Positions 1 through 6,284 of a stretch of 14,147 nucleotides of DNA are shown here, piece after piece. Numbering within the stretch: the stretch's first letter is position 1; each line of letters starts with the position of its first letter. The notes under the pieces are model-generated. The model made no database searches. It was not told where the DNA came from and was given only the letters and a program-made list of their open reading frames with translations. The position numbers and the translations under genes were made by a program. The DNA lies in assembly GCA_041675165.1 (NCBI GenBank), contig JBAYUI010000019.1, forward strand, positions 1 through 14,147, in the 5' to 3' direction. This DNA comes from CAIKZD01 sp041675165. GTDB lineage: Bacteria; Patescibacteriota; Minisyncoccia; Moranbacterales; UBA2206.

Positions 1-37
1 AACCACCAGGTCGTCGGTTCGAATCCGACCCCCGCAA
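1..37 (+). tRNA. tRNA, 3' fragment cut by the window edge (identity unknown)
   Basis: The window opens just 3' of an anticodon. The 3' half of the anticodon stem is at 3-7 and the variable loop at 8-12. The T arm is a perfect 5-bp stem (13-17 with 25-29) closing the loop TTCGAAT. The 3' acceptor strand CCCCGCA is at 30-36 and discriminator A at 37. No CCA is encoded. The anticodon lies outside the window, so the amino acid cannot be assigned. Confidence 0.85.
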
Positions 38-47
38 CAAAATGAAT

Positions 48-121
48 GCCAGGGTAGCTCAGTTGGTTAGAGCACAGCACTCATAACGCTGAGGTCGAGG
101 GTTCGAATCTCTCCCCTGGTA
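48..121 (+). tRNA. tRNA-Met (anticodon CAT)
   Basis: This is a full cloverleaf. The 7-bp acceptor pairs 48-54 with 114-120 and ends in a G-T pair, the D arm is AGCTCAGTTGGTTAGAGC-like, the anticodon CAT is at 82-84 in loop CTCATAA, and the T arm is at 97-113. The discriminator is A121 and CCA is not encoded. The loop and D arm resemble elongator tRNA-Met. The terminal G-T pair and the absence of a three G-C-pair anticodon stem argue against the initiator. A tRNA-Ile2 read with lysidine-modified CAT is the main alternative. The last anticodon-stem pair (79 with 87) is an A-C mismatch. Confidence 0.92.
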
Positions 122-130
122 CAGGCCAAA

Positions 131-240
131 ATTTCGAATGATGAATTTTGAATTTCGAATCAATGTTTTAATTTTAAAATGCTTAAAACATTGAATCATT
201 TAGAAATTATTTCAAAATTCAAAATTATAAATTTAAAATT
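131..240. repeat. AT-rich intergenic palindromic/low-complexity element
   Basis: The spacer between the Met and Asp tRNA genes is almost entirely A/T and is built from short units such as TTTGAATTTCGAA and TTCAAAATTCAAAATT. It contains nested inverted repeats: 145-155 pairs with 215-225 (11 bases) and 160-170 pairs with 184-194 (11 bases). No open reading frame is supported. The composition and unit style resemble the in-frame insertions in ligA. It may be a decayed member of the same repeat class, but the link is by style and not by a long identical stretch. Confidence 0.6.
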
Positions 241-246
241 AAATCT

Positions 247-320
247 GGGGGCGTAGCTCAGTTGGTTAGAGCGACTGCCTGTCACGCAGTAGGTCACCGG
301 TTCGAGTCCGGCCGTCCCCG
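247..320 (+). tRNA. tRNA-Asp (anticodon GTC)
   Basis: The acceptor 247-253 pairs with 313-319, including one G-T. The anticodon stem 274-278/286-290 is perfect, with anticodon GTC at 281-283 in loop CTGTCAC. The T loop TTCGAGT is at 301-307. The discriminator is G320, the expected identity element for tRNA-Asp. CCA is not encoded. The outermost T-stem pair (296 with 312) is A-C instead of a canonical pair. Confidence 0.95.
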
Positions 321-373
321 CCCGCTAGAGAGTTAAGTCATCCTGCTAAGACGGGACTTTCCCAGTCCAAATT

Positions 374-397
374 AAAAAGCCGTTCCAGGCTTTTTTT
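374..397. terminator. Bidirectional intrinsic terminator between tRNA cluster and minus-strand genes
   Basis: The stem AAAAAGCC (374-381) pairs with GGCTTTTT (388-395) around a 6-base loop, followed by further T on the plus strand. Read on the minus strand, the same stem is also followed by a U-rich run (TTTTTAATTT). It lies between convergent units, the tRNAs on plus and the HEPN-like gene on minus, so it can serve both. Confidence 0.85.
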
Positions 398-419
398 GCT
401 TTCTATTTTTTAGTTTTCC

Positions 420-947
420 CTATTCCAACACTTCAAAATATTTCAAGAAGTTTTCATAATACCCGATGATTTCTTCAGCCTGTTTCTTGTCCAGTTTGAA
501 ATTTTCTTCATGGATGATGCGGTTCCGCACCTCGTGGGCGCGACGCAATTCTTCGATATTGTCGATCTGTCCCGGATTGATGGCTGCCAAGCGCTCGCTC
601 ATATTTTCTCCTTGTTTATATCCCATCCGCCGGATGAGATCATCAATGATATTGTCCGCCTCGATGATGGCCACCTTCCACAATGATTCGTTATTGCTTG
701 CGATATTAGCTGTGATTTTGTCCCATTTTTTCAGCAGTTTCGATTTTTTGGTGACCATTTCCGGCGGCACGTCCATTCCAAGTTTCGTATCTCGCACATC
801 GCCGCTCAAGCCTCTTTGCACCAACATCAAAACGATGTCCGCCAAAAGTACCACGGCATAAATTCCCAATAAGAATTTGACCACCGAAAAAAATGCGGAA
901 TTATATATTGCTAATATGATCGCAATGATGCTGCTGAAAATGTCCAT
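420..947 (-). CDS. Membrane-anchored HEPN-like protein, function unknown
   Basis: A 175-residue protein. Residues 3-44 are very hydrophobic and form one or two membrane helices. The rest is a helical cytoplasmic region. Near the C terminus there is an R-N-x3-H motif (R141, N142, H146, read as RNRIIH), followed by a K/E-rich helix ending in YYENFLKYFEVLE. The R-[N/H]-x3-H motif in a small all-helical domain is the hallmark of HEPN proteins, many of which are RNases or toxin-type effectors; this is established for the superfamily. I infer HEPN membership from the motif and helix layout only, and nuclease activity is not shown. It lies after gatA, separated by an 85-base repeat-rich spacer, and may be co-transcribed with it. 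No Shine-Dalgarno site is visible. The gene ends at the bidirectional terminator. Confidence 0.75.
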   Translation of the reverse strand: MDIFSSIIAIILAIYNSAFFSVVKFLLGIYAVVLLADIVLMLVQRGLSGDVRDTKLGMDVPPEMVTKKSKLLKKWDKITANIASNNESLWKVAIIEADNIIDDLIRRMGYKQGENMSERLAAINPGQIDNIEELRRAHEVRNRIIHEENFKLDKKQAEEIIGYYENFLKYFEVLE

Positions 948-950
948 ATT

Positions 951-1030
951 TTAGCTTTTAGTTTTTAGTTTTTAGGTTTTAGGTTTTAGGTTTTAGGTTT
1001 CCCTCTAATAGCTAATGGCTGATGGCTAAA
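951..1030. repeat. Low-complexity tandem repeat spacer (TTTTAGG-like, plus GCTAATGGCT units)
   Basis: Between the HEPN-like gene and gatA there are about four consecutive TTTTAGG units (roughly 972-999), preceded by TTTTAGT variants and followed by degenerate copies of GCTAATGGCTGATGGCTAA (about 1010-1027). The spacer has no coding potential and no clear hairpin. The units are too short and spacer-free for a CRISPR array. Confidence 0.75.
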
Positions 1031-1032
1031 AA

Positions 1033-2496
1033 CTATTTTTTATTTTTTTCATACGCGTCTGCCGCACGCAGCAGATTTTCTTCATCGAACCACTTGCCCA
1101 TCAATTGGAAACCGACCGGCAAATCTTTATCTTCGACTTTTATGGTGCCAGCTGGAACCGAAATGGCCGGCACACCCAAAATGTTGGCAGTGACGGTAAA
1201 GATATCCTCCAAATACATCTGTAATGGATCATCGGTTTTCTCACCAATCTTAAACGCGGGCGAAACACCAGTAGGAGTGAGAACCATATCAACTTCTTTC
1301 AGGACTCTTTCAAAATCTTTCTTAATCAACGTACGCACTTTTTGCGCGCGCAAATAATAGGCATCATAATAGCCGGAGCTCAGGGAATACGTTCCCAACA
1401 TGATTCTTCTTTTCACTTCCGCGCCGAGATTATATTGGCGCGTATCCAAATATGTTTCCAGCAAATTTTTATCTTCTGCAAAATCAATGTCATTTAAATC
1501 TGAAATTTTTTTATCATCATTTCGCATGCCATATTTTATCCCGTCAAAGCGGGCTAGATTGGAACTCACTTCGCACGGCTGGATGATATAATAGGTCGCT
1601 AAGGCATATTTGAAAGTCGGCAATTCGATCTCCACAATTTCCGCTCCCAATTTTTTATATTTTTCAATCACAGCCTCCATAACTTTTTTCATACCAGTAC
1701 TTAGACCTTCTTGATATTCTTTGATGATTCCGATTTTCATACCCTTCACTTCGCCTGTTAAATAGTCCTCGAATTTTTTATCGAAACTATCTGTAGAAGT
1801 TGCATCACGCTTGTCATGCCCAGCGATAGCCGAAAGGACAATAGCTGCATCTTCCACTGACGCAGTCATTGGTCCGACTTGATCGAAACTCGATGCCATC
1901 GCCATAAGACCATAACGGGAAACTCGCCCATAGGTTGGCTTCAGTCCTACTATTCCGCAGAAGCTGGCTGGCAATCTGATTGACCCGCCCGTGTCCGTTC
2001 CCAATGCCCACGCCGCTTCACCAGCCGCCACGGCTGCCGCTGAACCTCCGGACGACCCGCCAGGCACTCGACTGAGATCATGAGGATTTTTAGTGACACC
2101 ATAAGCACTATTTTCCGTGGAAGAACCCATTGCAAATTCATCACAATTAACCTTGCCCAACATTACTGCGCCGACTTCTTTCAGCCTAGTAACAACTGTC
2201 GCATCATAGGGCGCAATATAATTGTCCAATATCTTTGATCCAGCCGTAGTACGCACACCCTGTGTGCAAAGAACATCCTTGATCGCTCCGGGAATTCCTT
2301 CAAGTAAATTTATTTCTTCTCCCCTGGCAATCTTTTCATCCACTTTCTCGGCTTGTGCCAAGGCTACTTCTTTCGTCAAGGTCAAGTAAGCATTTAAATC
2401 TTTATCCTTTTTTTCAATCACAGCAAAATATTGTTCCGTCAATTGAACTGAAGTGATTTTCTTGTCAATTAATTTTTGATGAAGTTCTCTGATCAT
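1033..2496 (-). CDS. gatA: Asp-tRNA(Asn)/Glu-tRNA(Gln) amidotransferase subunit A
   Basis: A 487-residue amidase, the normal length for GatA. GatA hydrolyses glutamine to supply ammonia for converting Glu-tRNA(Gln) or Asp-tRNA(Asn) in the GatCAB complex. The amidase-signature triad is visible: K73 (in GAIKDV), cis-Ser S148 (in GGSSGGSAA) and nucleophile S172 (in TDTGGSIRLP). The spacing matches known GatA enzymes. The C-terminal part (LGVPAISVPAG, PVGFQLMG) is also typical. The ATG overlaps the gatC stop codon by four bases (ATGA), so translation is probably coupled. gatB is not in the window. The gene is intact. Confidence 0.97.
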   Translation of the reverse strand: MIRELHQKLIDKKITSVQLTEQYFAVIEKKDKDLNAYLTLTKEVALAQAEKVDEKIARGEEINLLEGIPGAIKDVLCTQGVRTTAGSKILDNYIAPYDATVVTRLKEVGAVMLGKVNCDEFAMGSSTENSAYGVTKNPHDLSRVPGGSSGGSAAAVAAGEAAWALGTDTGGSIRLPASFCGIVGLKPTYGRVSRYGLMAMASSFDQVGPMTASVEDAAIVLSAIAGHDKRDATSTDSFDKKFEDYLTGEVKGMKIGIIKEYQEGLSTGMKKVMEAVIEKYKKLGAEIVEIELPTFKYALATYYIIQPCEVSSNLARFDGIKYGMRNDDKKISDLNDIDFAEDKNLLETYLDTRQYNLGAEVKRRIMLGTYSLSSGYYDAYYLRAQKVRTLIKKDFERVLKEVDMVLTPTGVSPAFKIGEKTDDPLQMYLEDIFTVTANILGVPAISVPAGTIKVEDKDLPVGFQLMGKWFDEENLLRAADAYEKNKK

Positions 2497-2774
2497 AATA
2501 CCGACTTAACCTTGTCATATCCGTTTTTTTCTTCCGGAAATAATTTCACGATTCCTTCTTTATTTCCAAACTCACGCGCAGTGTCATTCCGCATCCGGTT
2601 AGCGAGTCCGGTGATATGCGCCGTCGGCTCAACTCCTTCCACGTCTGCGGTTTTCAATTCCTCCATCCAATCCAAAATCGACGACAAATCTTTAGAAATT
2701 TTTTCCATTTCTACCTCGTCCAAACCCACTCGCGCCAGAGCGGCGATATGCTTTATTTCATCTTTTGAAATCAT
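2493..2774 (-). CDS. gatC: Asp-tRNA(Asn)/Glu-tRNA(Gln) amidotransferase subunit C
   Basis: A 93-residue protein with the usual GatC features: an N-terminal HIAALARV helix, a central ILDWMEEL helix, PTAHITGLANRMRNDT in the linker, and a C-terminal tail ending in GYDKVKSVL. GatC holds GatA and GatB together. It overlaps both neighbours by four bases: its ATG shares ATGA with the ligA stop, and its TGA shares ATGA with the gatA start. Together these make a tightly coupled ligA-gatC-gatA unit. Confidence 0.95.
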   Translation of the reverse strand: MISKDEIKHIAALARVGLDEVEMEKISKDLSSILDWMEELKTADVEGVEPTAHITGLANRMRNDTAREFGNKEGIVKLFPEEKNGYDKVKSVL

Positions 2775-5056
2775 AAAAACATTTTTTTAAATTCTTCTTC
2801 TTGCATTATTTTCACGCCTAATTCTTCAGCTTTTTTGTATTTTGAACCGGGTTTTTCTCCCGCCACGACATAGTCAGTTTTCCGGCTGACTGAAGAAGAA
2901 ACTTCCCCGCCTGCTTTCCTTATCATACCTTTTGCCTCGTCTCTTGTAAAGTTTTTGAGTTCCCCAGTGAGAACAAATGTCTTGCCAAGCAATTTTCCAT
3001 TTTTTTCATCTACCTGATTTTCAATCACAATTTCCACACCTAAATCGTGCATCTTTTCCAGCATTTTTAAATTTTGCGCATCCGAAAACCAGCTTACTAG
3101 ACTCTCCGCCGACTTTTCTCCGATGCCCTTGATCTTCCTCCAATCTTCTACTTTTATTTTTGTAAATATTTTAGTTAAATTGGAAATTGGAAATTTGAAA
3201 TTATTTTCCAAGTGAAAATTGAAAATTGAAAATTCTGTTCTGATTGCGCCAGCAATCAGAACAGCTGTTTCTTCTCCCACAAACCGGATTCCCAATGCGA
3301 ACAAAAACTTCTCCAAGCCGATTTTTTTGCTCTGCTCAATGGCTCTCACCAGATTGTCCGCCGACTTTTCCGCGAAACGCTCCAACGGAGAAAGATCACC
3401 TTTTTCCAATTCAAAAATTTCCGCCATATTAGTCACCAAGCCTTCGTTCATCAGTTGCTCCACAATCTTCTCTCCGAAGCCATCGATATTGAAACCTTTT
3501 TTGGAAACGAAATGGATGATTTTTTCACTCTCCACCGCAAAACATTTCGGATTAGTGCAATAAGTCGCCGCACTCATTTGCACACCCCCTCCCCTGTAAT
3601 CAGGGGAGGGCTGGGGAGGGGTTGTGGATGCTGAACGACGGAGGGGTTGAGAAGGGCGGAGAGATTGGGAACGCAAGTATTCCCTCTTCACCACACTCCC
3701 GCACACCGGACACACGCGCGGCATCCGGAATTTCTTCTCTTGGCCGATCCGTAAATTTTTCAGAACTTCCACCACTTCCGGAATGACGTCGCCGGCCTTC
3801 TGGATCACGACCGTGTCACCAATGCGGATATCCAGTCTCGCAATTTCATCTTCATTGTGCAATGTGGCGCGACTGACTGTCGACCCAGCCACTAGGACCG
3901 GTTTCAAGTGTGCGACAGGCGTGAGGGCTCCTGTGCGCCCTACCTGCACGAAGATACCCTCCACTATCGTTGTCACCCTTTCCGCCGGAAATTTGTAAGC
4001 CACGCCCCAACGGGGAGATTTGCCCGTATAACCGAGCTTTTCTTGGATTTCACGCGAATTTGCCTTAATAACCACCCCGTCAATGCCATAATTCTGCCTG
4101 TCCTTCTTCTCCCGCCAAGCGTCATAATATTTCTGGATCTCAAGAACATTTTTACACAATTTATATTCCTTGTTAACTTTGAACCCTAACTTTTTCAACA
4201 GCTCCAATTCTTCTAATTGTGTTTCTGGAAGTTTTATGTTTTCAGTTTTGGATTTTGGATTTTGGATTTTATTTGAAATTTGAAATTTGAAATTTGAAAT
4301 TTCCAAATAATCAATGTCGTAAATGAAACTGTCCAATTTTCTACTCGCGGCAACTTTCGGATCTAATTGCCTAATAGTTCCCGCTGCAGCATTTCTCGAA
4401 TTGGCAAAAACGACTTCACCTCTGGCTTTTCTGTCCCTATTGATCCGCTCCAATTCCGACTTGCCCAACCAGCATTCCCCCACCACCACACAGTCAATAG
4501 GGCAATTCAATTTCAGCGGAATACTACGGATAGTTTTCAGATTTTCCGTGACATCCTCCCCGATCACCCCATCGCCCCGCGTCGCCCCGCCCGCAAAAAT
4601 TCCCTTTTCATAAGTCAAAATGATTTTCAATCCATCGATCTTAACCTCGCAAACATAATCCACTTCAATATTTTGTATTGATTTGTTTTCTAATTTGTCA
4701 TTTGGATTTTGGATTTTATTTGAAATTTGTAATTTGGATTTTGAAATTAAGCGCAGTGTTTTCTCATCCCATTTTTTCAATTCTTCCACACCAAAAACAT
4801 CATCGAACGACCATTGTCGCATGCGATGTTTCACTTTCTGGAATTTCTTGAGCGGTGTCCCTCCGATCCTCTGAGTCGGAGAATCGGCGGTTTTTAATTC
4901 CGGAAATCGTTCTTCCAAATTGCGGAGCTCAGAAGTCAAAGAATCATAAATTTCATCCGTCACATCCGGCTTGTCCAAAACGTGGTATTCATAACGCAGC
5001 CTGTCGATCTCCGCGGTTAATTTTTTCGCCCTTTTTTCAGCTGTTTTTTTGTCCAT
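2771..5056 (-). CDS. ligA: NAD+-dependent DNA ligase with several repeat-derived insertions
   Basis: LigA seals nicks in DNA using NAD+. The predicted protein has 761 residues, about 90 more than usual. In order: Ia domain (YHVLD...SPTQRIGG), adenylation domain with catalytic K139 in KIDG, OB fold (QVGRTGALTPVA), a Cys4 zinc finger (C449, C452, C500, C505), helix-hairpin-helix region (LGIRFVGEETA, IKGIGEKSAESL) and C-terminal BRCT (about 688-761). The extra length sits in insertions at about residues 106-130, 252-277, 461-496 and 609-630, all made of repeat DNA without breaking the frame. The ATG at 5056 is chosen because MDKKTAEKRAKKL begins the family's first helix. The open frame extends to 5236, but that part covers a hairpin and a -10 box. 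The stop overlaps the gatC start. Confidence 0.96.
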   Translation of the reverse strand: MDKKTAEKRAKKLTAEIDRLRYEYHVLDKPDVTDEIYDSLTSELRNLEERFPELKTADSPTQRIGGTPLKKFQKVKHRMRQWSFDDVFGVEELKKWDEKTLRLISKSKLQISNKIQNPNDKLENKSIQNIEVDYVCEVKIDGLKIILTYEKGIFAGGATRGDGVIGEDVTENLKTIRSIPLKLNCPIDCVVVGECWLGKSELERINRDRKARGEVVFANSRNAAAGTIRQLDPKVAASRKLDSFIYDIDYLEISNFKFQISNKIQNPKSKTENIKLPETQLEELELLKKLGFKVNKEYKLCKNVLEIQKYYDAWREKKDRQNYGIDGVVIKANSREIQEKLGYTGKSPRWGVAYKFPAERVTTIVEGIFVQVGRTGALTPVAHLKPVLVAGSTVSRATLHNEDEIARLDIRIGDTVVIQKAGDVIPEVVEVLKNLRIGQEKKFRMPRVCPVCGSVVKREYLRSQSLRPSQPLRRSASTTPPQPSPDYRGGGVQMSAATYCTNPKCFAVESEKIIHFVSKKGFNIDGFGEKIVEQLMNEGLVTNMAEIFELEKGDLSPLERFAEKSADNLVRAIEQSKKIGLEKFLFALGIRFVGEETAVLIAGAIRTEFSIFNFHLENNFKFPISNLTKIFTKIKVEDWRKIKGIGEKSAESLVSWFSDAQNLKMLEKMHDLGVEIVIENQVDEKNGKLLGKTFVLTGELKNFTRDEAKGMIRKAGGEVSSSVSRKTDYVVAGEKPGSKYKKAEELGVKIMQEEEFKKMFL
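3167..3232. repeat. In-frame AT-rich repeat insertion in ligA (copy 3)
   Basis: This segment encodes about residues 609-630 of LigA, between two HhH motifs. On the plus strand it consists of short GAAAATT and GGAAATT units and contains a 7-base inverted repeat (TTGGAAA 3187-3193 with TTTCCAA 3205-3211). The peptide (NFHLENNFKF, PISNL) resembles that of the other two AT-rich insertions and not ligase sequence. Confidence 0.65.
3235..3264. repeat. Perfect 13-bp inverted repeat with 4-base loop inside ligA
   Basis: CTGTTCTGATTGC (3235-3247) is followed by GCCA and then the exact reverse complement GCAATCAGAACAG (3252-3264). It codes for part of LIAGAIRTEF in the HhH region and directly adjoins AT-rich insertion copy 3. 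The mRNA could form a very stable hairpin here. Confidence 0.9.
3569..3676. repeat. In-frame palindromic GC-rich insertion in the LigA zinc finger
   Basis: This stretch encodes about residues 461-496, between zinc-finger pairs C449/C452 and C500/C505. It contains a perfect 10-bp inverted repeat with a TAAT loop (CCCTCCCCTG 3587-3596, CAGGGGAGGG 3601-3610), then further GGGGAGGGG runs. The encoded peptide TTPPQPSPDYRGGG is unlike ligase sequence and reads like a translated intergenic repeat. A related ligase zinc finger has roughly a dozen residues between the pairs; here there are 47. Confidence 0.8.
4226..4303. repeat. In-frame AT-rich repeat insertion in ligA (copy 2)
   Basis: This encodes about residues 252-277 (containing ISNFKFQISNKIQNPK) in the adenylation domain, between FIYDIDYLE and LPETQLEELE. 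It has tandem TTGGATT and GAAATTT units, and TTATTTG (4269-4275) pairs with CAAATAA (4304-4310). Positions 4254-4282 are identical to 4701-4729 in copy 1 over 29 bases. Confidence 0.8.
4667..4741. repeat. In-frame AT-rich repeat insertion in ligA (copy 1)
   Basis: This encodes about residues 106-130 (containing LQISNKIQNPNDK), just N-terminal to the CEVKIDG catalytic motif. It shares a 29-base identical block (4701-4729) with copy 2, in the same orientation and the same reading frame, giving the shared peptide QISNKIQNP. Confidence 0.8.
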
Positions 5057-5123
5057 TAGCGCTTTTTTGAATTGAAGGATCCGATGTTTATTAGGCTTAA
5101 ATTCGAATATATTTATTAATTCC

Positions 5124-5132
5124 ATTATATCA
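5124..5132 (-). promoter_or_regulatory. Extended -10 promoter element for ligA-gatC-gatA
   Basis: The minus strand reads TGATATAAT, a perfect -10 hexamer with the TGn extension. No good -35 box is seen at 16-18 bases upstream, which fits an extended -10 promoter. It would give a leader of about 60 bases before the ligA ATG at 5056 and lies right after the terminator hairpin of the pilus cluster. Confidence 0.65.
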
Positions 5133-5133
5133 T

Positions 5134-5155
5134 AAAAGGCGTCGAAGCGCCTTTT
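5134..5155. terminator. Hairpin ending the pilus gene cluster
   Basis: A perfect 8-bp stem, AAAAGGCG (5134-5141) with CGCCTTTT (5148-5155), closes a 6-base loop. It lies 31 bases after the stop codon of the LamG-pilin gene. On the minus strand the stem ends in a run of only four T before ATGATAT, so it is a short-tract terminator. Confidence 0.7.
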
Positions 5156-5186
5156 ACTGAAAAATTTTGAAATATTTTTTGAAAAA

Positions 5187-6278
5187 CTAAGGCAAATTGA
5201 AAATCGCTCCCTTATCGAATTCGGCTTTGATATCACTGCCGCTTCTCGCTTTCTTTATGACACTCACTTCATCCATACTGCCTGAAAAAGCTTCCGATGG
5301 GGCGATGCCCGAAGAAGCTCCCATCGTCAATTCACTCATATCCGTAGCCTGAGTTATCGAGCAGGAATTTTCATCCACTTTATTCCCATCCACATATAGC
5401 GTTATCTTTGAACCATCATATACGCCCGCCACGAAATGCCAACTATTGTCCATTGATCCACTGTCTGACACGTCGCACGTGACGCCCGCTCCATTATTGA
5501 ATTGGAACTCCCAACCATTAGTGGACACGCCCAGATCATAATTCCGCTTGGCGGTTGTTCCCTTTCCGATGATTCTCTGCCAGTTTGTGATAACACCATT
5601 ACCAATTTTTACCCAAGCAGAAACTGTCATCTGACCGGTTATTTTGAGCCTTGAAAAACTAGGGTTTGGATTATTATCCGGCACACTGATGTAGTCGGAT
5701 GAATTACCATCGAAAGACCGTGCGTTACAAAACCCCGCTACTGGCGGAAGACTACCGTGTACAGAGCCTATATTATTCATGCCGCTGGAATCCAAAATCG
5801 AATTGCCATCTTCTTGGAAATGATACAGGGCCACCGTGTCAACATCCGTCTTGAAAGGCGTTCGACAAATAACATCCGCCTCAACAGCTCGCGACTGGTT
5901 GGATAAACTGCTGACTGATTTTATCGATACCACACTGGAGGTCGGATCGGAACCATTGCAGCTGATGGCAGTACCGGATGGACCCTGCAATCTGATCGCA
6001 TAATTACCGCTCTTTATCCACCCCATCAAAGGACCGCTTGATTGGCAATCCGGAAGCTGATTCACTTCGGCATAACCGGCCTTGGTCAATTTGTACATCA
6101 GATCTTCTATGCCCGTATCCGCCACTTGAAAGGATTGGCTTGAGCGATATTCACCGTTTGAAGCAGTTTGATTCTGGATGGACACCAAGGTGACAGTCAG
6201 TGTGATCGTAACAATCAGCATCAAAATTAAAATGGAAACGATGAGGGCTGATCCTTGATTCTTGAATTTTTTTTTCAT
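5187..6278 (-). CDS. PilX/GspK-like minor pilin with C-terminal LamG domain (predicted pilus-tip adhesin)
   Basis: A 363-residue protein. The N terminus has a prepilin-type leader: basic residues, G9|S10 as the likely cleavage point, then a hydrophobic helix (SALIVSILILMLIVTI). Position +5 is Val, not Glu, as is usual for PilX/GspK-type tip subunits. QVADTGIEDL follows, similar to the PilX start. Residues about 147-345 show a LamG/concanavalin-like fold: ALYHFQEDG...ILDSSGMNN, RSFDGNSSDYISVP, MTVSAWVKIG, WHFVAGVYDGSKITLYVDG and FSGSMDEVSVI. This fold commonly binds sugars or proteins. I infer a surface adhesin displayed by the pilus tip. It is the last gene of the minor-pilin run, 6 bases after the PilW-like gene and before a terminator hairpin. 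An AAGGA lies about 15 bases before the ATG, too far to be a strong ribosome site. Confidence 0.88.
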   Translation of the reverse strand: MKKKFKNQGSALIVSILILMLIVTITLTVTLVSIQNQTASNGEYRSSQSFQVADTGIEDLMYKLTKAGYAEVNQLPDCQSSGPLMGWIKSGNYAIRLQGPSGTAISCNGSDPTSSVVSIKSVSSLSNQSRAVEADVICRTPFKTDVDTVALYHFQEDGNSILDSSGMNNIGSVHGSLPPVAGFCNARSFDGNSSDYISVPDNNPNPSFSRLKITGQMTVSAWVKIGNGVITNWQRIIGKGTTAKRNYDLGVSTNGWEFQFNNGAGVTCDVSDSGSMDNSWHFVAGVYDGSKITLYVDGNKVDENSCSITQATDMSELTMGASSGIAPSEAFSGSMDEVSVIKKARSGSDIKAEFDKGAIFNLP

Positions 6279-6284
6279 AAGATA

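Noticed and set aside
951..1030. CRISPR array
   Set aside because: The units are 7 bases, directly adjacent, without spacers of uniform length, and there are no cas genes nearby.
3569..3676. ligA pseudogene by insertion
   Set aside because: The frame is kept, all zinc-finger Cys and the catalytic Lys are present, and the gene reads through to a normal BRCT end.
5057..5236. N-terminal extension of LigA by 60 residues
   Set aside because: The extra part is not ligase-like, covers the hairpin at 5134-5155 and the -10 box at 5124-5132, and the family start fits the ATG at 5056.
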